The notes under the pieces were generated by a model. It was given only the letters and a program-made list of their open reading frames with translations, made no database searches and was not told the DNA's origin. Shown one piece after another: positions 13,168-24,083 of a DNA stretch of 64,000 bases. Numbering within the stretch: position 1 is the first letter of the stretch; each line of letters opens with the position of its first letter. The position numbers and the translations under genes are program-made. Origin of the DNA: Tubulanus polymorphus (lineage: Eukaryota; Nemertea; Palaeonemertea; Tubulaniformes; Tubulanidae); contig NC_134035.1 of the NCBI RefSeq assembly GCF_964204645.1, forward strand, positions 10,602,501 through 10,666,500. Reading direction: 5' to 3'.

Positions 13168-13282
13168 ATAAGATATGACCAAACATAACATCCCTCTACA
13201 GGAAATCAGGTATAATTTGAATCGCCTTGGACAACGATAATTGCTATGTTACGACCGCGCCTGCGATTGAGGTGGCTTCTGA

Positions 13283-14018
13283 TTGCGAAAATTGGTTATT
13301 CAGTCAGACAATGCATCCTCTAATGAACTACAAAAGAAGTCGCTAAGCGGTGATATTGTAAAGGTAATCACCGAAATCAGACGTCTACATTACGCGAAAT
13401 GTTTTGACAACGTAAAACACTTCGTTAAGCGGAACGCACACGACGCATGGAAACAGGAACAATGGAAACACGGAAACAAACATGATTTCGAATCTTGGAA
13501 ACATTAGTTTCGCGTTTCTTGTATAAACGCACACGACACAGGGAAACGCTACGTTTTCCTTTTCCGTGTTTTCTGCATCGTGTGCGATCGGCTTAAAGCG
13601 TACATTGCGAATGAAATTCGAGCAGACTATCTGGCAGAACAGCATCATTTGAGGCCCCATGATTGCCCTAGGATGATGGATTTCATTTTTGTCCATTCTG
13701 CATGGCCTATTCATATATCGTCCCAACACGATTTTGATAAACATCATATCGTTGCAAAAAATATGAATGAACGTGTTTTGGAAGTGGTTTCTAGTGACTT
13801 TGTACTGTGGGTAGTTCGGGCAGATGAAATGGTTTGCGTAGATGTAAGCAATTAGTAGCTGACATGGTTTTACTTTCGAACGCAATCAAACTATTACGGC
13901 GGTTGGTTTAGAGCTTTTAGAATGTATGCTGATGATGACAAGCACACGGAAAATGAACGTCGTCAACTGAGTCGTATTTATAAGCGTTTAATGGATAACA
14001 TACCGATAGTCGTGTTAT
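13283..14018 (+). pseudogene. Unrecognised reading frame broken by a fold-back insertion and two stops
   Basis: A single plus-strand frame carries protein-like text in three blocks. The first is 13283-13430 (SDNASSNELQKKSLSG, then ITEIRRLHYAKCFDNV and KHFVK). The second is 13598-13855 (KAYIANEIRADYLAEQ to ADEMVCVDVSN). The third is 13862-14015 (LTWFYFRTQSNYYGGW, RMYADDDKHTENERR, ending NIPIVVL) before TGA. Blocks 1 and 2 are separated by an inverted-repeat element (about 13427-13596) that adds an in-frame stop; blocks 2 and 3 by two adjacent TAG codons. The blocks stay in one frame throughout. I do not recognise the family; it could be a transposase remnant or a host pseudogene. The opposite strand also has a 166-codon ORF here (13385-13885), which I regard as the shadow. 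Confidence 0.4.
13424..13600. mobile_element. TTAA-flanked fold-back MITE inserted in a reading frame
   Basis: The left end reads TTAAGCGGAACGCACACGAC and the right end, reverse-complemented, TTAAGCCGATCGCACACGAT, with TTAA at both tips. TTAA target sites are the hallmark of piggyBac-type elements. Internal sequence is rich in GGAAACA/TGTTTCC. Related ends occur at 28316, 58551 and, reversed, near 3757. Confidence 0.6.
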
Positions 14019-14371
14019 GAACAAAATCCGAAAATTAAGCTCTGAAATTTGAGAGGCTGCTGCGAAATGGTTTCGTTTTCCATACATACAAGTTTAGATA
14101 CCTTTTTGGAAGTATAGCTGTATTCACGCAATTTTGCGTGGATTTTTATATGCGTCTATTAGCTTTCGAAAAGGTTTAAGAAACACCCCATGTCGTGAAC
14201 TAATCCACCGTAAATCCCGGGAAAGCGATGTATTTCATTTCCCCGTTTCGATCGAAGCCGCACTCAATTCGCGGCTTCGATTTCTCGGCTTTTAGTTTCG
14301 TAAACGCGAGAAATCCCACAATAAATGCAGCCAAAAATGCATAGTTCTTGAATAGAAATGTATTTATATAT

Positions 14372-14420
14372 GTATATTTGAGCGACGTTTCAGCTAACAA
14401 CTATTAGCCATCATCAGGCG
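14372..14420 (-). repeat. Hammerhead-like repeat fragment
   Basis: On the minus strand: CCTGATGATGGCTAATAGTT then GTTAGCTGAAACGTCGCTCA. A GGCTAA/TTAGCT stem separates the CTGATGA and GAAAC boxes. Confidence 0.45.
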
Positions 14421-14663
14421 TACTGATTTTCGTTTAGTGTAATGTATATAAGTTATACGGATAAGAAACACGTCAGACGCGCGGTGCAGTTATTGCCTTG
14501 TTCGAGGAAGCCGTTGCTCGGTTAATTGGCGATCAATGTTCGGTTAATTGCTACGGTAAACAGCCTCTGATGATTAAAGGCGACCGGTCATTACCCGACG
14601 TAAATCACAATATCGGTTTAAACACTTCATCAAACCGATTCGTCGATTAGCGGGTGCGTGATT

Positions 14664-14968
14664 CAGAGAGAGGGAGGGAGGGAGAGAGAGAGAGAGAGGG
14701 AGGGAGGGAGGGAGGGGAGGGGGGAGGGAGGAGGGAGGGAGGGAGGGAAGGAGGGAGGGAGGGAAGGAGGGAGGGAGGGAGGGAGGGAGAGAGGGAGGGA
14801 GGGTCAAATTTTTAAAAATTGGTTTAATATGATATTCTTTTCAAGTTCAATTTTATATTTACGAAGTTCCCCCTCAACACCCATTGGTATATCTGATCGC
14901 GCTATCATCCTTCTAACAATTCTTGATGGGTTGAGGGAGGGAGGGAGGGAGGGAGGGAGGGAGGGAGA
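14664..14968. repeat. GGGA/GA polypurine arrays flanking a duplicated spacer
   Basis: The first array is 14664-14803 (GA, then GGGA units) and the second 14933-14968. Each is followed by the same roughly 130-bp segment (TCAAATTTTT...CTAACAATTCTTGATGGG), copy 1 at 14803-14933 and copy 2 at 14969-15096. So array plus spacer has been duplicated as a unit. Confidence 0.9.
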
Positions 14969-15096
14969 GTCAAATTTTTTTAAATTGGTTTAATATGATA
15001 TTCTTTTCAAGTTCAATTTTATATTTACGAAGTTCCCCTCAACACCCATTAGTATATCTGATCGCGCTATCATCCTTCTAACAATTCTTGATGGGC
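14803..15096. repeat. 130-bp direct duplication (spacer of the polypurine arrays)
   Basis: Both copies contain GGTTTAATATGATATTCTTT, CACCCATTGGTATATCTGAT (copy 2 has TAG for TGG) and CGCGCTATCATCCTTCTAAC. They differ at only a few positions, indicating a recent event. Confidence 0.9.
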
Positions 15097-15514
15097 TTAA
15101 ATTCTGCTGTAGCTCTCGTTTCAATTCTGGCCGAGTATCGACGTTGTGAATTTCAGAGAAAGATGTCACTCTGGGGATCGCCTGGAAGCTGTCATTATCT
15201 CGGTATTTCAAATGCCGACTGTCGGCTATACCACGCCACAGGAATCCGGTAAACAGCGGCCTAAAATCTAATCTATTTCATTCAATTTAAGAGCGCGCAA
15301 AACGATTGTCTCGGAACGTTGGGTTGACGTTTCTATTTATTTATTAGAAAATTCGGGTATCCGGAGATTATATGATTGAATGCGTTGCATTAAAGAACAG
15401 ACAAGATGGAATAGCGACCTCAAACAGTGTCTATTGTTTGAACGTTTAAGACATGTCAACTTCGATCAGAGAAGTAACCAACGTTGTTCAATGGCCTTTT
15501 CAGTAGTTCTCAGC

Positions 15515-15590
15515 GGGATATAGCGTGATGCTGTTTAATTCACTTGCTGAGTGACAAGCGGGTTCGAACCCTGACGTGCGAGGCCAACGC
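15515..15590 (+). repeat. tRNA-like sequence (SINE or tRNA pseudogene)
   Basis: TATAGCGTGATGCTG and CGGGTTCGAACCCTG are spaced about 41 bases apart, near the normal tRNA distance. No convincing acceptor or anticodon stem could be folded by eye. Confidence 0.3.
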
Positions 15591-15957
15591 TTCAGCGGCC
15601 GTCCGTTCGTGAGGTCTGTGAACAATCCAGTAGGGTGAGTCTAAGGAAACTAGGATCTGAACGAGGTTTTAAGGAATGGAATAAGAAAAGCTATATGAAA
15701 ACGACTGGATCTAAAGCTGTTATTTGATAATTATTTTTATCATTTAGTTTCCAAATTAGTAGTTCGTGAAGAAACAATTTACTCGTCAAAATCATGGAAA
15801 TAATTTCACTGAATGTACAGATATTCTAAAGAATCTAACATTCTTATGCAAATTTGTCCTAGTTTCATGATAAAGTAATACATATAGATGCCGCACAGTT
15901 CCCTTTATCCTGAATTAAAATTGTTGTTTCTGTTAAATCTGATTTGATTTCTATAAC

Positions 15958-16068
15958 CAGGGCCCAGTTTCACAAAAGGGATTAAGGCCTAAATCGATTT
16001 AAGATGAACTGAATTAATTAAGAAATTAAATCGATTTAAGATTTAACCTTTTGTGGAACTGGGCCCAG
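15958..16068. mobile_element. Fold-back MITE, GGGCCCAGTT ends
   Basis: Ends AGGGCCCAGTTTCACAAAAG and CTTTTGTGGAACTGGGCCCA are inverted repeats, and the interior AAATCGATTTAAGAT occurs twice. Length is about 110 bp. No coding capacity. Confidence 0.7.
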
Positions 16069-16814
16069 GAGTAGAACACCTAGAACTCAGAAATGCACGT
16101 AAATACTATTGAAATACTAGATGATAATGGATTCTGTGGAGTGATCGTGACTAGAGGCTTGTTTCACAGGTTGTGCTAGTCCGGGTAACCAAATGATAAC
16201 GAAACTTCATTCATGTAATTAAGTAACAATATACATAGCTATACTAGTACATCGGAGAGAATGCTGTGTTACAGTCGTCTCTAAATACTTGATAAAGAAA
16301 CTGCATGTAATATCTATATTTTCGTTTACGGTCGTTTGGAGTGTTTTTTCTACGATTTGTGCTTATGAAAAGATGAACCGATGCGAGAAGGTTTTTCGAG
16401 TTCAATCAAGCTGTTCAATGTACTTTCTATGAGGTAGGTTATGTGTATAGTTTGTGTATTCTATTGTATTCAAACACGATACAAATAAGTTCTTATATAC
16501 ATTTAACATCTATACAAGAGAAACTATCCGGTAAACCATTATTGAGTTGCTTACGGGGGTTAAAGACAAGAAAGAATGAAAACAAATAGCAGTTGAAGTT
16601 CGCAACTATTATTTGGCGTGATAATAGTATTCCCGAAGGTGGCCATCGAAAATAAATCTTTAACTAAAGGACACTACTTTGGGCTGGTTTTGCCGAGTGT
16701 GGGATTTGTATATCCTCACAACACGGAAAAAGTGTTTGATCAGTGGTTATCATCAGGCGTGCGTCTGAACTCCATAAAGTTAAAAGAATACTAACACAAA
16801 TGATTTAGATCGAA

Positions 16815-17762
16815 TTATTTATTACACAATCGTCCCAGGACCTCTTTGACGTACAGTCGAACCTCGTCACCGGCCAGTAGATATATGTAAAAATTGATGC
16901 CGGCATTTGCCGCGTAGATGACGCCCGTGATGGCGGTGCCCGCTAAACTCGTGTCCTCGTTCATTACGATAATCGTCGTCAACATGCTGAACAACGACGC
17001 CGGGAACGTGAATATCACGAACAAAATAGAAACGGTTATCACCATCATCGTCGCTTTCTTCGTCGACGCGCTTTTGCCGGCTCCGGCGGCGAACGCCTGG
17101 CTCCGACGCAGAAATATCACCAGCAGGAAATTCAGAATCGATATTGTGATAATGGGAATGATTACGTGAATTTGCGGGGCCATACGGTAGTAAACGTTAC
17201 CCCAATATTCGGGGATGACGCACGAATTTCGCCGGTCGCTGTACTCCATCACGAACAGTAGATAGACGTACGTGCAGTAGCACACGACGGTCGTGACGGC
17301 GACGACCTGGCGCGAGAAGGCTGGGGTCGCGATCGTCCTCGTCGCAAACGGCCAGACGACGATAGCGAAACGTTCGATCGTTATAACGACGACGACCCAC
17401 GAACCGATCAGGTCGTTCACTTCGAATATGTACTCGTGAAATCCGCAGGCGATATCCGCCGAATAGGAGACGATCATGTTCGGATAGGAGATATAGTTCA
17501 TCAACGGCGGTACGTAACCGATCAGCGTAACCGAATCAGCGACGGCTAGTCCGGCTAAATACTGCGAATACGAGAACACTCGAAATCGTCTGCTCGTCAT
17601 CACCAGGAAACTGCACACGTTACCGAAAATACCAGTGCAGACGATCGTGGTCAGAGTGAATACCTGAAAGTATCTGATCGCGGCCGAACGTACGCGCCGG
17701 TTGTCGAGTATAATGGCCGAGTGCCAGGGCAATAGGTAACCATCACCGCTAACGTTATTCAT
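16815..17762 (-). CDS. Intronless rhodopsin-class GPCR 1, peptide-receptor-like (315 aa)
   Basis: A single uninterrupted ORF with seven hydrophobic segments. TM1 carries GN (47-48), TM2 carries LAVAD (72-76), the extracellular cysteine pair is Cys106/Cys181, and TM3 ends in IER (129-131) where most class A receptors have DRY. TM6 has FTFP in place of CWxP, and TM7 has NFYIY in place of NPxxY. An N-glycosylation site (NVS, residues 3-5) sits in a short N-terminus. This divergent pattern is familiar from the large invertebrate FMRFamide/orphan peptide-receptor-like expansions. It would be a plasma-membrane receptor coupling to G proteins; the ligand cannot be told. AATAAA overlaps the last codons and stop, which may be coincidence. 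It shares the intronless structure and NFxIY signature with GPCR 2 at 44.4 kb, but the two are not close copies. Confidence 0.9.
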   Translation of the reverse strand: MNNVSGDGYLLPWHSAIILDNRRVRSAAIRYFQVFTLTTIVCTGIFGNVCSFLVMTSRRFRVFSYSQYLAGLAVADSVTLIGYVPPLMNYISYPNMIVSYSADIACGFHEYIFEVNDLIGSWVVVVITIERFAIVVWPFATRTIATPAFSRQVVAVTTVVCYCTYVYLLFVMEYSDRRNSCVIPEYWGNVYYRMAPQIHVIIPIITISILNFLLVIFLRRSQAFAAGAGKSASTKKATMMVITVSILFVIFTFPASLFSMLTTIIVMNEDTSLAGTAITGVIYAANAGINFYIYLLAGDEVRLYVKEVLGRLCNK

Positions 17763-18799
17763 TATAACTATAAGTCTTTCGATAGAAATATCGAATAGAA
17801 GTCGGACTGGTGCCTAGTGAAATTGATCCAATCGTATTTATTTCCAGATTTCTTTTTCATACAAATGCAAAGATAGGATTCGAGAAGTTTTTGAGGTTAC
17901 GTTTGAAACTTAATACGGCTCGAATTTCCAATTAGCGCGGTTGAAAATTGATTTATAGCAGGAATACAAATCATTTTTGAAAATATGCGTAACTTTTGAG
18001 GATCAGATGACTCTCGCGTAAGGCACCAACGCTATGCAATATTCACGCTTCAAACCAAAGTTTATTTTCGCCAACTACGAAGCATAAATTAATATGTATC
18101 TTAATTTGTTTGAGGTTCCACGTTATTCGTCAGGGCTGAATTTTCAAAGCAGCGCTATCAATTAATCATGGAATTTGTCTTGGTTTAAAGATTCTAATTA
18201 CTTATTTACTATATTTCACTGTTGTTGTTTTTACATGATATTGTTTTATTCATACAATGTGAGATATATATGTAACTTTTTGCTGTTACATTTGACGAAA
18301 ATAGAAAGAAATATAGAATGTAAGAACAAGCCTGCGAGGATGGTACAAAGAAACCTGGTACTTGTGTATCAACCTCAAGAGTTACAAATGGTAAAAAAAA
18401 AAAACAAAAACAATTCACACTTTGAATTGGTACCGCTTCCTTTTTCAGTATAGGCATAGCTTTCAACAACCTAAGTGGTTATGGATATAGAGACTTGTAT
18501 GGATATCTTAAGAAATATAAGAATTATTTTTAGTTTGTAACAATGAATGCGTCTTTTTTAGTTTCATTTATTTGAGTTTCCAACGCTTTTGATTCGTGTT
18601 TTGTTTTACGCTGACCTCTCTTAAGAAAAAACGACTGGAACCTTACATGAAAACCGGTTTTAAGAACGGCATGTCCGCGTACAATCTATACGTCTCAAAG
18701 TTTACTTCGTTATCGGCTTTTTAATATAATAGTGACAGCGCAGGTGATTATATCAGTACTAACGAGGTGGACTTCTTCATATACACTGTACGTATTAAC

Positions 18800-21700
18800 A
18801 TGGAGCCTTTATACGAAGATTTCTTGGAAATACCAGAACCGTATCCCGAAGAAAAAGTCCTTTTTGGAATCGATATAGGTATAATATAGTGTTTATTTTT
18901 TTAATTCTGGAATAATTTTCTTGCTCTGTCGTATATATCTCAGCGTTAGGCTCTATGAATTGGCCTTGGTATAGTGCACTTAACACTAGATTTGCACTAA
19001 GAATTTTGAGTTGGCTACGTATATCTTTATAGGTGGATCGTTGACGAAGTTAGCCTACCTTCAAAAGAATGACGGCAATGGAAAGGTGCGAATAACCTAT
19101 TCTAACCTGTCTAATATGACGTGTGTAGAATTATCAATTCAGTGAATATTCATCTTAATAATCAATTCGATATGTGCGCATTTTAGTATTCGTGTGAGGA
19201 ACGACCTACGAAAATATGCATGGTAACCTTTCCCAACGGAGATATCGACGCTGTAGTGCATTATATAAAGGACAATGTAGTGAAAGGGAGTGCGAACGCG
19301 AAGGTTTACGGAATCGGCTGCGGGCTGGGCAGCATGAAATATAAATCGGCGATTGACGAAAAATTAGGGATTGAGTACGTAATTGATAATTTACTACATG
19401 CAGACGATTTTTGAATAGCCTCCATTGCCGTTATGCAAATAATTGAACACAAGGGCTTAGTTTTTACATAATATTCTACCATTCATAGTCACGTCGTAAC
19501 CTTTGCTGCTTATATATAGATAACGGCGTCAATGACCCACCCATGTACTTTGATTTCCGATTTCAAAATCAAACCCCCTGTTTCGCTCCCGGCAGGTGTG
19601 TTGGGTTTGTAAGGGAACCAAATCGAGTTAATTCGAATCAAATTTACCAATCAAACAAGAGGACAACCATCCCTATTCTAAGATCAGTAGCCCCAACCAT
19701 GTTTGAAATATTTCATTTGTTTGTTCATTCGCTGCTGTAACATTTTATACAACCATAGACGAAATTGATGGGGCAACAAAAATTACAAGAAAAATCGGGT
19801 GAATGATCTATCTTGATATTACTGATTTGTTTCAGTCTCGAGAAAAATGACGAATTCGAATGTTTTTCGAGAGGCTTTCGATACTGTCGCTTAAACCTAA
19901 AGGAACATGAATACGTCGAACCGTACAACGACCCAGAACTATCAGCTTTACCGACAGCAAATGTCTTCACCAACGATGAAATACCACAGTCAGATACATT
20001 GCAAGAAACGGAAAAGGATTTCCCAATTGTAATGTGCTTTATCGGATCAGGCTGCGGCTTTCTAAGGGTAAGATAATATATATAGATGAAGAATCGAAGC
20101 GAGATATTGATGGCAATGATCATGTTGATTTCGACTGTCAGCATTGAAAAAGGGCCATTAATAAAAAAGGGTTTTGTGGAAAAGGGGGAGTGGGGTAGTT
20201 TGGATGTGGACATCCTTCATCTGCTTCCTGCTTACCTCCTGTAAGCCAAAACAAATCATTTAGTGCATTATATAAACGATTACTTCAACTTCGAATTAGG
20301 GGATTTTTTCAAGATAATGAATATGGAATAACAAACTGTAGTCCAGAGTTTATACAATAAATGATTTAGTGAATGTAAAGAACATTTAATCGAAATTTTG
20401 CAATTTCTATAGACAGCCCCTTACTCCACGTCTCATTAATTCTCGTGCATGTCGATGATAAGGCGAAACATCTTTCAGATAGAAAAGGATGGTAGTCACA
20501 AGATGATGATGGGTCTTGGACTCGGTGGCCTTTATTACCACGGCGTCGGGAAGTTGCTCACTGGCGCTAAGGTAAGTAAACCGTGAACGTGTCGCCAGTG
20601 AAATAGATTTTTAAGAAAAACAGAGTTGTTGAATCACGGTTGATTAAACACTAAGTGATGTAGAGAGAATCCCACAATAATGATGAAAAACAGTATTCAG
20701 TAGTTGGTTTCAGTGTTCAGTATTGCTGAAGATGACTATTAGGATGTAGTCGGAACGTTGAATAAACTGCTACCTCAGCAACATCTATAACGACCATTGT
20801 TGAATTCTATATTTCATAGTCATACGACGAACTGCTGAATCTGGCTAAAAAGGGTAATTCCGAAAACGTGAACGTTTTATTTGAAGAAATTGTAACGGAC
20901 CAATACGGAGAAATCGATCCGGCTTCTTTTGGTGCCGCGGTACTACCGTATAAAATGGAGGGATACCCGTTCGGACGAATTGTAAGAGAAGGTAATCATT
21001 CTGAGGTTTCCGTTCGATATTTCAAACCGCAGCAGTTGCTCTCTGAGAATTAGTTGCAAGGCAGTTTTTGGCGCATGAGAGGAACTGGCTGGATACGATC
21101 AGTTGCTTGAATGTGTCGATGTGAGCGAGCTTACGATTGGTAAGCGTCGATCTATCTCCAGTTCCAGCCAGTTGCCCATGTTCTACTTTTGAGCAACTGG
21201 TTGTACTCAATCGCAGTCATATCCGTCGATGTGCGCGCTCTGGATTTCGACGATCGACACGCGCCATGCAGTTGCTGCAACTGACCGGTTGTAACTAGAT
21301 TCTGATGTGCGCGGGGTAATCGTTCGGTAGCAACTAGTTGTCTCCAATCGCAGTGTCGATGTGCGCTAGGCTAGCTCAACGGGAAACAAAACACTGAAAA
21401 AGCAACGAAATGTAGGCTTTCGGTAGCTTATTGGGGCTACATGAAAATGTATGACACTCAAATCTCTGCCGATTTTTTAAACATTTTTCAATGTTCGTTT
21501 TATGGTGGCCTTAAAACAAAATTTTGTTCTTTAAGCAAAGCAGGGTTAAAGCAAAAGCAGAACATGTAAAAAAAACCGGTGGCGATCGAGTTTGATATTT
21601 TTTTTTCAACGCAGCCCGAATCGGCCAGCATGAAAATATTATCGCCAATCGCGTTTTGCTGAGTAGAATATTCTCTATATCATATTTACAGGTCTAGATC

Positions 21701-22835
21701 CGAAACCTGAAGATTTAGCGAGAACGTTGATGGATGACATAACGATGAACATACTGTTTTGGTGTAATAAAGTTTGTAAAGAAAACGGCGTCAATCATTG
21801 CTATTTCGCCGGTTCTTTCCTGCGCAACAACGAACCGTTTAGAACGTACACGAACACCAGGATGCCGTACATGTCCGCGGTGAGATCCGACACACGGGGC
21901 TTTCTGCTGACCTCGCAGGATACCTTATACTTAGTTTCTCCTGTGTATTATTTTCTGCCATTTATGTGTTTACCCAAGTCCGAAAGACAACTCAAACTTA
22001 GCAATACTGCTATTCCCAATAACAAATTTACGAAGAATCAGGCCATTAATTTATGTTCGAACTTTATTCAAGATGGTTTTAGCTGCCTTGTCATTGAGTA
22101 TTGTGGGAATCTTAGCATCAAATTGTTGTCCCCGTGATTATTTTCTTCGCCATCCAGTAAACTCAATTGAATGGTAGGCGCTGTCTTCGAAATGAAATGA
22201 AACTGTTTTTCCTCACATACGGTGGCGCCATTAAGTTTAGTTTGGTCCTAATTCCGCACCGCCTTTTAGCGCTTGGTTGCGGAGGGACTATTACTAAAAC
22301 ACGTATATAGACTAAATATGTAAATGGGACTAAATACGTTAATGGATAAATCTGTGATGCAGAAATTAGCAGATAGATATTATAGTGGTTGAACGTGTTA
22401 TCATAGCAAATGCTACCAAAAATCTTATACTAGAACAAATTTCATGGTATGTTTAAAGAGTGAAGAGCAGTTTTATTATTATCCAACTGATTTGAAATAG
22501 GCCGGGGATCGTACGTTTCTCATGCAATCTATTTCTAATTGTTGAGTTTAAGTTCTTTTTGCGTATTGTTCATTCATCAGCAAGTGCGTCTTGTCTTGCG
22601 ATACCCGCATCGACGAATCGCAACTATAGAGACAATATCTAAATCTTCGTCATTCGCCCCTTGGAGAAAGCTTACTTCGTTCTGTTAAATCCTATTTTCA
22701 TTTTGAATTCAATTTCAGATGATTGGCAACCATCACGTGTACCCGAGAATATTCAAATATAACGGATATCCAGGAGTTCTAGGAGCAGTGTTCAAACTTT
22801 TCGATCGCGTTAATGGTGCAAAAGAAGACATTTGA
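18800..22835 (+). CDS. Pantothenate-kinase-like protein (type II PANK fold), 8 exons, 373 aa
   Basis: Exons: 18800-18878, 19033-19085, 19187-19374, 19836-20067, 20479-20571, 20820-20991, 21692-21879, 22719-22835. All introns are GT-AG and phases close exactly from ATG to TGA. The type II PANK fold (ASKHA superfamily) phosphorylates pantothenate, the first step of CoA synthesis. Visible are the N-terminal nucleotide loop FGIDIGGSLTKLAY (residues 22-35), the IGSGCGFLR segment (about 176-184), a GLGLGGL...LLTG loop (196-214), SYDELLNLAKKGNSENV (216-232), an ASFG motif, EDLARTLMDDIT and CYFAGSFLRN, in family order. Length matches the single-domain PANK core of about 370 aa. Exon 7 is ended at GCG|GTGAGA because exon 8 then aligns with the family C-terminus; read-through instead gives a longer unrelated tail. 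Where PANKs have the catalytic KFE glutamate this protein has KYK (Lys97), and the usual GGGT loop is GGLY, so it may be a divergent paralogue or pseudokinase. Family confidence is high; activity is doubtful. Confidence 0.88.
20690..20780 (+). repeat. Hammerhead-like repeat fragment in PANK-like intron 5
   Basis: GCTGAAGATGACTATTAGGA then TGTAGTCGGAACGTTGAATA: a GACTA/TAGTC stem flanked by CTGAAGA and GGAAC boxes. The GTTGAATAAACT tail matches the 57.6 kb element. Confidence 0.45.
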
Positions 22836-23188
22836 ATTGGTTTCCATAGATAAATTAACCTCATTGTGATATCATTTCATCTTTGAATCTAACTTCCACT
22901 GAATCGTTCCAAAACACAATTCGTCTTCCGTCGTTCTAAGTTTGGTCGAGTAATTCTCTGAAAGTGCAGAAGATGGCGCCTTGGTTTATTCACGATCAAA
23001 CCAGGGATTCGAACCAGAATAAAGCACTCTTCGATGCAACAAACTAGATAATATTTTTGTATACAAAATATCCGGATTTTATTTTTCTGCAAAATATATA
23101 CTTTTCGATATAAAAAGAGTATACACAATATTCTCTAAATCTGATCATAGACACGGTACACAACACGGGGTAATAATCTTTAATATTA

Positions 23189-23403
<215 letters not shown>

Positions 23404-23925
23404 TAATCGTACACAATAATCACACACAAAAAAGCTCTCAAACGCATCATGCGCTCTAAACTTCACTCACGAAAGGTGAAAAGCAGTAATGCACCATAAT
23501 AATGCATTTTCAGCAAGTTTTTGGTTTCTTAAAGCGACAACCGCATGCTGCTAAAACATTTACACATCGCAAAACCGAAAATGCCACAGTACATACTACT
23601 GAAATGTTCACTACGTTTTTATGTCTTCTATTCCATTCGGTATTTTTGACTGTTTTCAATTTCGCAAATTCTAACATGATTACTGGACTTTTTAACTGGA
23701 ATACGTTATATAAATGACAAAGGATAAATTAGAAATACTACAATTAGTAGACTCCGCCTTCGTCGGTACCAAGTTGAAGACGATTTAAAGAATTGAGGAA
23801 CTAGTTTTGAACTATAAACGAAATATTATCATTAGGTTCATCGGGATTTGGTTAAAAAAAACACAGATTAAACGTACGAAAGATTTGATGACTAGAATCG
23901 AACACTTTAAAAAAAAATTCAAACA

Positions 23926-24083
23926 GCGCAATCTCGTTATAGCGACAAACTTGAATATCATTGGACATCGTAACAAAGATGAAAATATGCCCAGAATAAG
24001 ATAAAATCTATCGATTTCATAGCGGTTTTTACAAACGGAGTTCTGGTCAGTTGAAGTTTGTTAGAACGAGCTTCCACTGTATC
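23926..24083. mobile_element. Decayed pogo/Tigger-like MITE
   Basis: It starts CGCAATCTCGTTATAGCGAC and ends TTAGAACGAGCTTCCACTG followed by TA. The left tip is damaged. It resembles 40366-40540. Confidence 0.45.

Noticed and set aside
21727-22137. Longer form of PANK-like exon 7 reading to 22137
   Set aside because: Read-through past the GCG|GTGAGA donor gives text unrelated to PANK, whereas the 22719 exon restores the family C-terminus in phase.
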